Of a DNA stretch of 6,602 bases, positions 4,834 through 6,602 are shown one piece after another (the stretch's first letter is position 1; every line of letters starts with the position of its first letter). The notes beneath the pieces are model-generated. The model made no database searches. It saw only the letters and a program-made list of their open reading frames with translations, and had not been told where the DNA came from. The position numbers and the translations under genes are program-made. The stretch is taken from positions 1 through 6,602 of the forward strand of contig JALTMS010000213.1 of assembly GCA_027001345.1 (NCBI GenBank). Reading direction: 5' to 3'. Source of the DNA: Acidobacteriota bacterium (lineage in GTDB: Bacteria > Acidobacteriota > Polarisedimenticolia > J045).

Positions 4834-5937
4834 ATGCAGGCCACGCCCGAGTTCTCGCTGCTCGTCTCCACCTTCGAGCGTCCTCGGCATCTCGAATTGA
4901 CCCTGCTGTCGATCGCCACCCAGCGGGGAGTCGAGGGGCTGCTCGAGGTGATCGTTACCGACGATGGTTCACGGGACCATACGGCCCGGGTCGTCGAGAG
5001 CTTCGCTCGCTCGGTGAGTTTTCCGGTTCGCTTCCTGACCCACGAACACGAGGGATTTCAGCTCGCCCGCTGTCGTAACGAAGGAGTGCGCGCCGCCCGC
5101 GCCCCCTACTTGCTCTTTCTCGACGGCGATCTGGTGCTGCCCCCCGACCATCTGCAGCGCCATCTGGAAGTGCGGCGGGAGGGAGTGGTCTTCGGCGGCG
5201 ACTGCTGCCGCCTCGACGAGGCCACCTCGCGTCGCGTGGATGCCGAGCTGGTCGGCTCCGGGCGGATTGCCGACCTGGCGCCGCGGGAAGAGCTGCGGCG
5301 ACTGGCTCGGGTTCATCGCAAGGCGCGGCTCTACAACCTGCTACGCCATCCGACCAAGCCGAAGCTCTTCGGCGGGACGATTTCGATCTGGAAGAAAGAC
5401 TACGAGCGAGTCAACGGCTATGACGAGCGCTTCGAGGGCTGGGGGTGCGAGGACGACGACCTGCGCTTGCGGCTGAAGAAGGCCGGCCTGCGAGTGGAAT
5501 CGATTCTCGGAACCACCTTCACCTACCATGTCTGGCACCCGCCCCATGCCACCACACCCCGACGCTGGCGGGAGGGACGCAACGTGGCGTACCTGCGCCG
5601 ACGCACGCGCCTGACCCGTTGCCGCCGTGGCCTGGTGACACTCGACGACGCCGACCTCCGCATCCGGGTCCGAGGACAGGGGTTGAGCCTGCCGGCTCCC
5701 TTCGAGTCCTGCGGTGCGGACCAGACCCCCGAGGTGGAGATCATCGTCGCTCCCAGCCGCCGGACCTTCGATCCACGCGCCGATGTGGCGATTCTCGTCG
5801 TACCGGAAGGTGCCAGGCCCACCCGCGCCCAGCTCCGTCACGCCGCCTTGCTGGTGGGTGACGGGCGCTGGGCCCGCCACCACTTGCAGCATTTTCCCCC
5901 CGGAGAACTCGAAGCGGCCTTGCGCTCGCTGCTCTGA
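4834..5937 (+). CDS. Family 2 (GT-A) glycosyltransferase with unassigned C-terminal region
   Basis: A 367-residue cytoplasmic or membrane-associated enzyme expected to transfer a sugar from a nucleotide-sugar donor. The GT-A domain starts at once: FSLLVSTFERPRHLELTLLS (7-26), VTDDGS (41-46, nucleotide binding), FLTHEHEGFQLARCRNEGV (67-85) and FLDGD (95-99, the DxD-type metal/donor site). It continues into a galactosyltransferase/chondroitin-polymerase-like C-terminal module: FGGTISIWKKDYERVNGYDERFEGWGCED (179-207) and YHVWHP (231-236), with acidic ED and His residues typical of that fold. Residues about 245-367 contain an Arg-rich linker and a small alpha/beta-looking piece that I do not recognise. 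No transmembrane helix is evident. The ATG at 4834 lies 43 nt after hppD with no clear ribosome binding site; an in-frame stop at 4783-4785 limits any extension, and CTG at 4831 is possible. Its link to tyrosine catabolism is positional only. Acceptor and donor are unknown. Confidence 0.88.
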   Translation: MQATPEFSLLVSTFERPRHLELTLLSIATQRGVEGLLEVIVTDDGSRDHTARVVESFARSVSFPVRFLTHEHEGFQLARCRNEGVRAARAPYLLFLDGDLVLPPDHLQRHLEVRREGVVFGGDCCRLDEATSRRVDAELVGSGRIADLAPREELRRLARVHRKARLYNLLRHPTKPKLFGGTISIWKKDYERVNGYDERFEGWGCEDDDLRLRLKKAGLRVESILGTTFTYHVWHPPHATTPRRWREGRNVAYLRRRTRLTRCRRGLVTLDDADLRIRVRGQGLSLPAPFESCGADQTPEVEIIVAPSRRTFDPRADVAILVVPEGARPTRAQLRHAALLVGDGRWARHHLQHFPPGELEAALRSLL

Positions 5938-5956
5938 GGTTCCGGTGATCGCCAGC

Positions 5957-6602
5957 TCAGGGATTGGCGCCTGCCGGGAGCACCACTGGCATGCTCAGCA
6001 CGCCGGGGTGGGGGCCGAGCCCCACCTGCTGGAGGGAACGTGCCCAGGGCTGGATCGAGCGCAGAGTGCGCACGCCGGCCTCGAGTGCTGCCTGGGGCTC
6101 GCTATTCGGAGCCGAGCCTCCCAGCAACCCCTCGATGAACTTCTTCTCTCGCGGGAAGACCTTGACCCGTACGGCGGCATCAGCGGCCAGGCCGGCGGCC
6201 TCGCGTGCGGAGCGTAGGGCTTCCGCATAGCCGCCGACCTCGTCCACCAGACCGATCTGCAGCGCGTCCTCGCCGGTCCAGATGCGGCCCTTGGCGATCT
6301 CGAGCACCTTCTCGACAGGCAGGTTGCGGCCCTCTGCGACCTTGGAGGTGAAGTCCTGGTAGACCCGGTCGAGCCACTGCTCGTGCCGCTGCCATCCATA
6401 GTCGCTGTAGTCGTAGTGGGAGGAGTACATCTCGGCGTTGGCGGCCGTCGTCACGCCGTCGAAGGTGACGCCCAGTTTGGCCCACATCTCGCGGGTGAGC
6501 ATCTTGCCCCCGAGGACGCCGATGGAGCCGGTGATGGTTCCCGGCTGGGCAATGATCTTCTTGGCAGCCATCGCCACGAAATAGCCGCCCGAGCCGGCCA
6601 CG
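5957..6602 (-). CDS. sppA: Signal peptide peptidase SppA (S49), C-terminal part
   Basis: This is the last 215 codons or so of an S49 serine peptidase; the N-terminal part lies beyond the right edge, and the first visible GTG is an internal Val rather than a start. SppA is anchored in the inner membrane and degrades cleaved signal peptides. The visible part begins VAGSGGYFVAMAA, whose Ser (visible residue 4) is the nucleophile by comparison with E. coli SppA Ser409 (ASGGYW). It continues IIAQPGTITGSIGVLGGK, then MYSSHYDYSDYGWQRHEQWL, and the conserved block GRIWTGEDALQIGLVDEVGGYAEAL (105-129). The general-base Lys of the E. coli-type enzyme would lie in the missing half. The C-terminal tail after about residue 145 is poorly conserved. 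It converges on the glycosyltransferase with 19 nt between the stops, and no terminator is visible in that gap. The long-form (E. coli-like) architecture is likely but cannot be confirmed from this half. Confidence 0.9.
   Translation of the reverse strand, partial: VAGSGGYFVAMAAKKIIAQPGTITGSIGVLGGKMLTREMWAKLGVTFDGVTTAANAEMYSSHYDYSDYGWQRHEQWLDRVYQDFTSKVAEGRNLPVEKVLEIAKGRIWTGEDALQIGLVDEVGGYAEALRSAREAAGLAADAAVRVKVFPREKKFIEGLLGGSAPNSEPQAALEAGVRTLRSIQPWARSLQQVGLGPHPGVLSMPVVLPAGANP

Noticed and set aside
3744..4919. 391-codon open frame antisense to the whole hppD gene
   Set aside because: The opposite strand is a textbook HPPD with all iron ligands. The antisense frame stays open because of third-position GC bias, and its translation shows no recognisable motif or good start context.
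5938..5956. Possible terminator between the glycosyltransferase and sppA stops
   Set aside because: The 19-nt gap contains no inverted repeat or T-run.

Overview
The window comes from a GC-rich chromosome, probably that of a diderm (Gram-negative-type) bacterium. A small secreted protein ends in a beta-barrel-like C-terminal Phe and there is an SppA-type inner-membrane peptidase. The phylum cannot be read from sequence alone. Acidobacteriota or Myxococcota-like groups would fit the compact homogentisate dioxygenase, but that is a low-confidence guess. No mobile element, CRISPR array, tRNA or rRNA was seen, and the coding is dense and ordinary-looking.

Layout from left to right: (1) the 3' part of a PLP-dependent DegT/DnrJ/EryC1/StrS sugar aminotransferase on + (1-679). 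(2) A 137-bp convergent gap tiled with consecutive perfect hairpins (692-800). (3) On -, a small outer-membrane beta-barrel-like protein (817-1473), preceded on the same strand by a LysR-type regulator (1556-2467). (4) A 133-bp divergent intergenic region with an AT-rich promoter segment and a leader that can fold over the ribosome binding site of the next gene. (5) On +, a compact homogentisate 1,2-dioxygenase (2601-3707) and 4-hydroxyphenylpyruvate dioxygenase (3762-4790), followed 43 nt later by a family 2 glycosyltransferase with an unassigned C-terminal extension (4834-5937). (6) On -, converging on the glycosyltransferase, the C-terminal half of an SppA/S49 signal peptide peptidase that runs off the right edge (5957-6602).

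Functional core: the two dioxygenases carry out consecutive steps of aerobic tyrosine/phenylalanine catabolism, 4-hydroxyphenylpyruvate to homogentisate to maleylacetoacetate. The divergent LysR protein is the obvious candidate regulator. Isomerase and fumarylacetoacetate hydrolase genes for the last steps are not in the window. The aminotransferase and the glycosyltransferase point to surface-polysaccharide or glycoconjugate synthesis, but nothing here links them to tyrosine breakdown beyond proximity.

I did not find convincing evidence of an undescribed system. The items most worth a second look are the hairpin array in the convergent gap, the possible leader hairpin over the hmgA ribosome binding site, the shifted iron-ligand spacing in the compact dioxygenase, and the orphan C-terminal domain of the glycosyltransferase.
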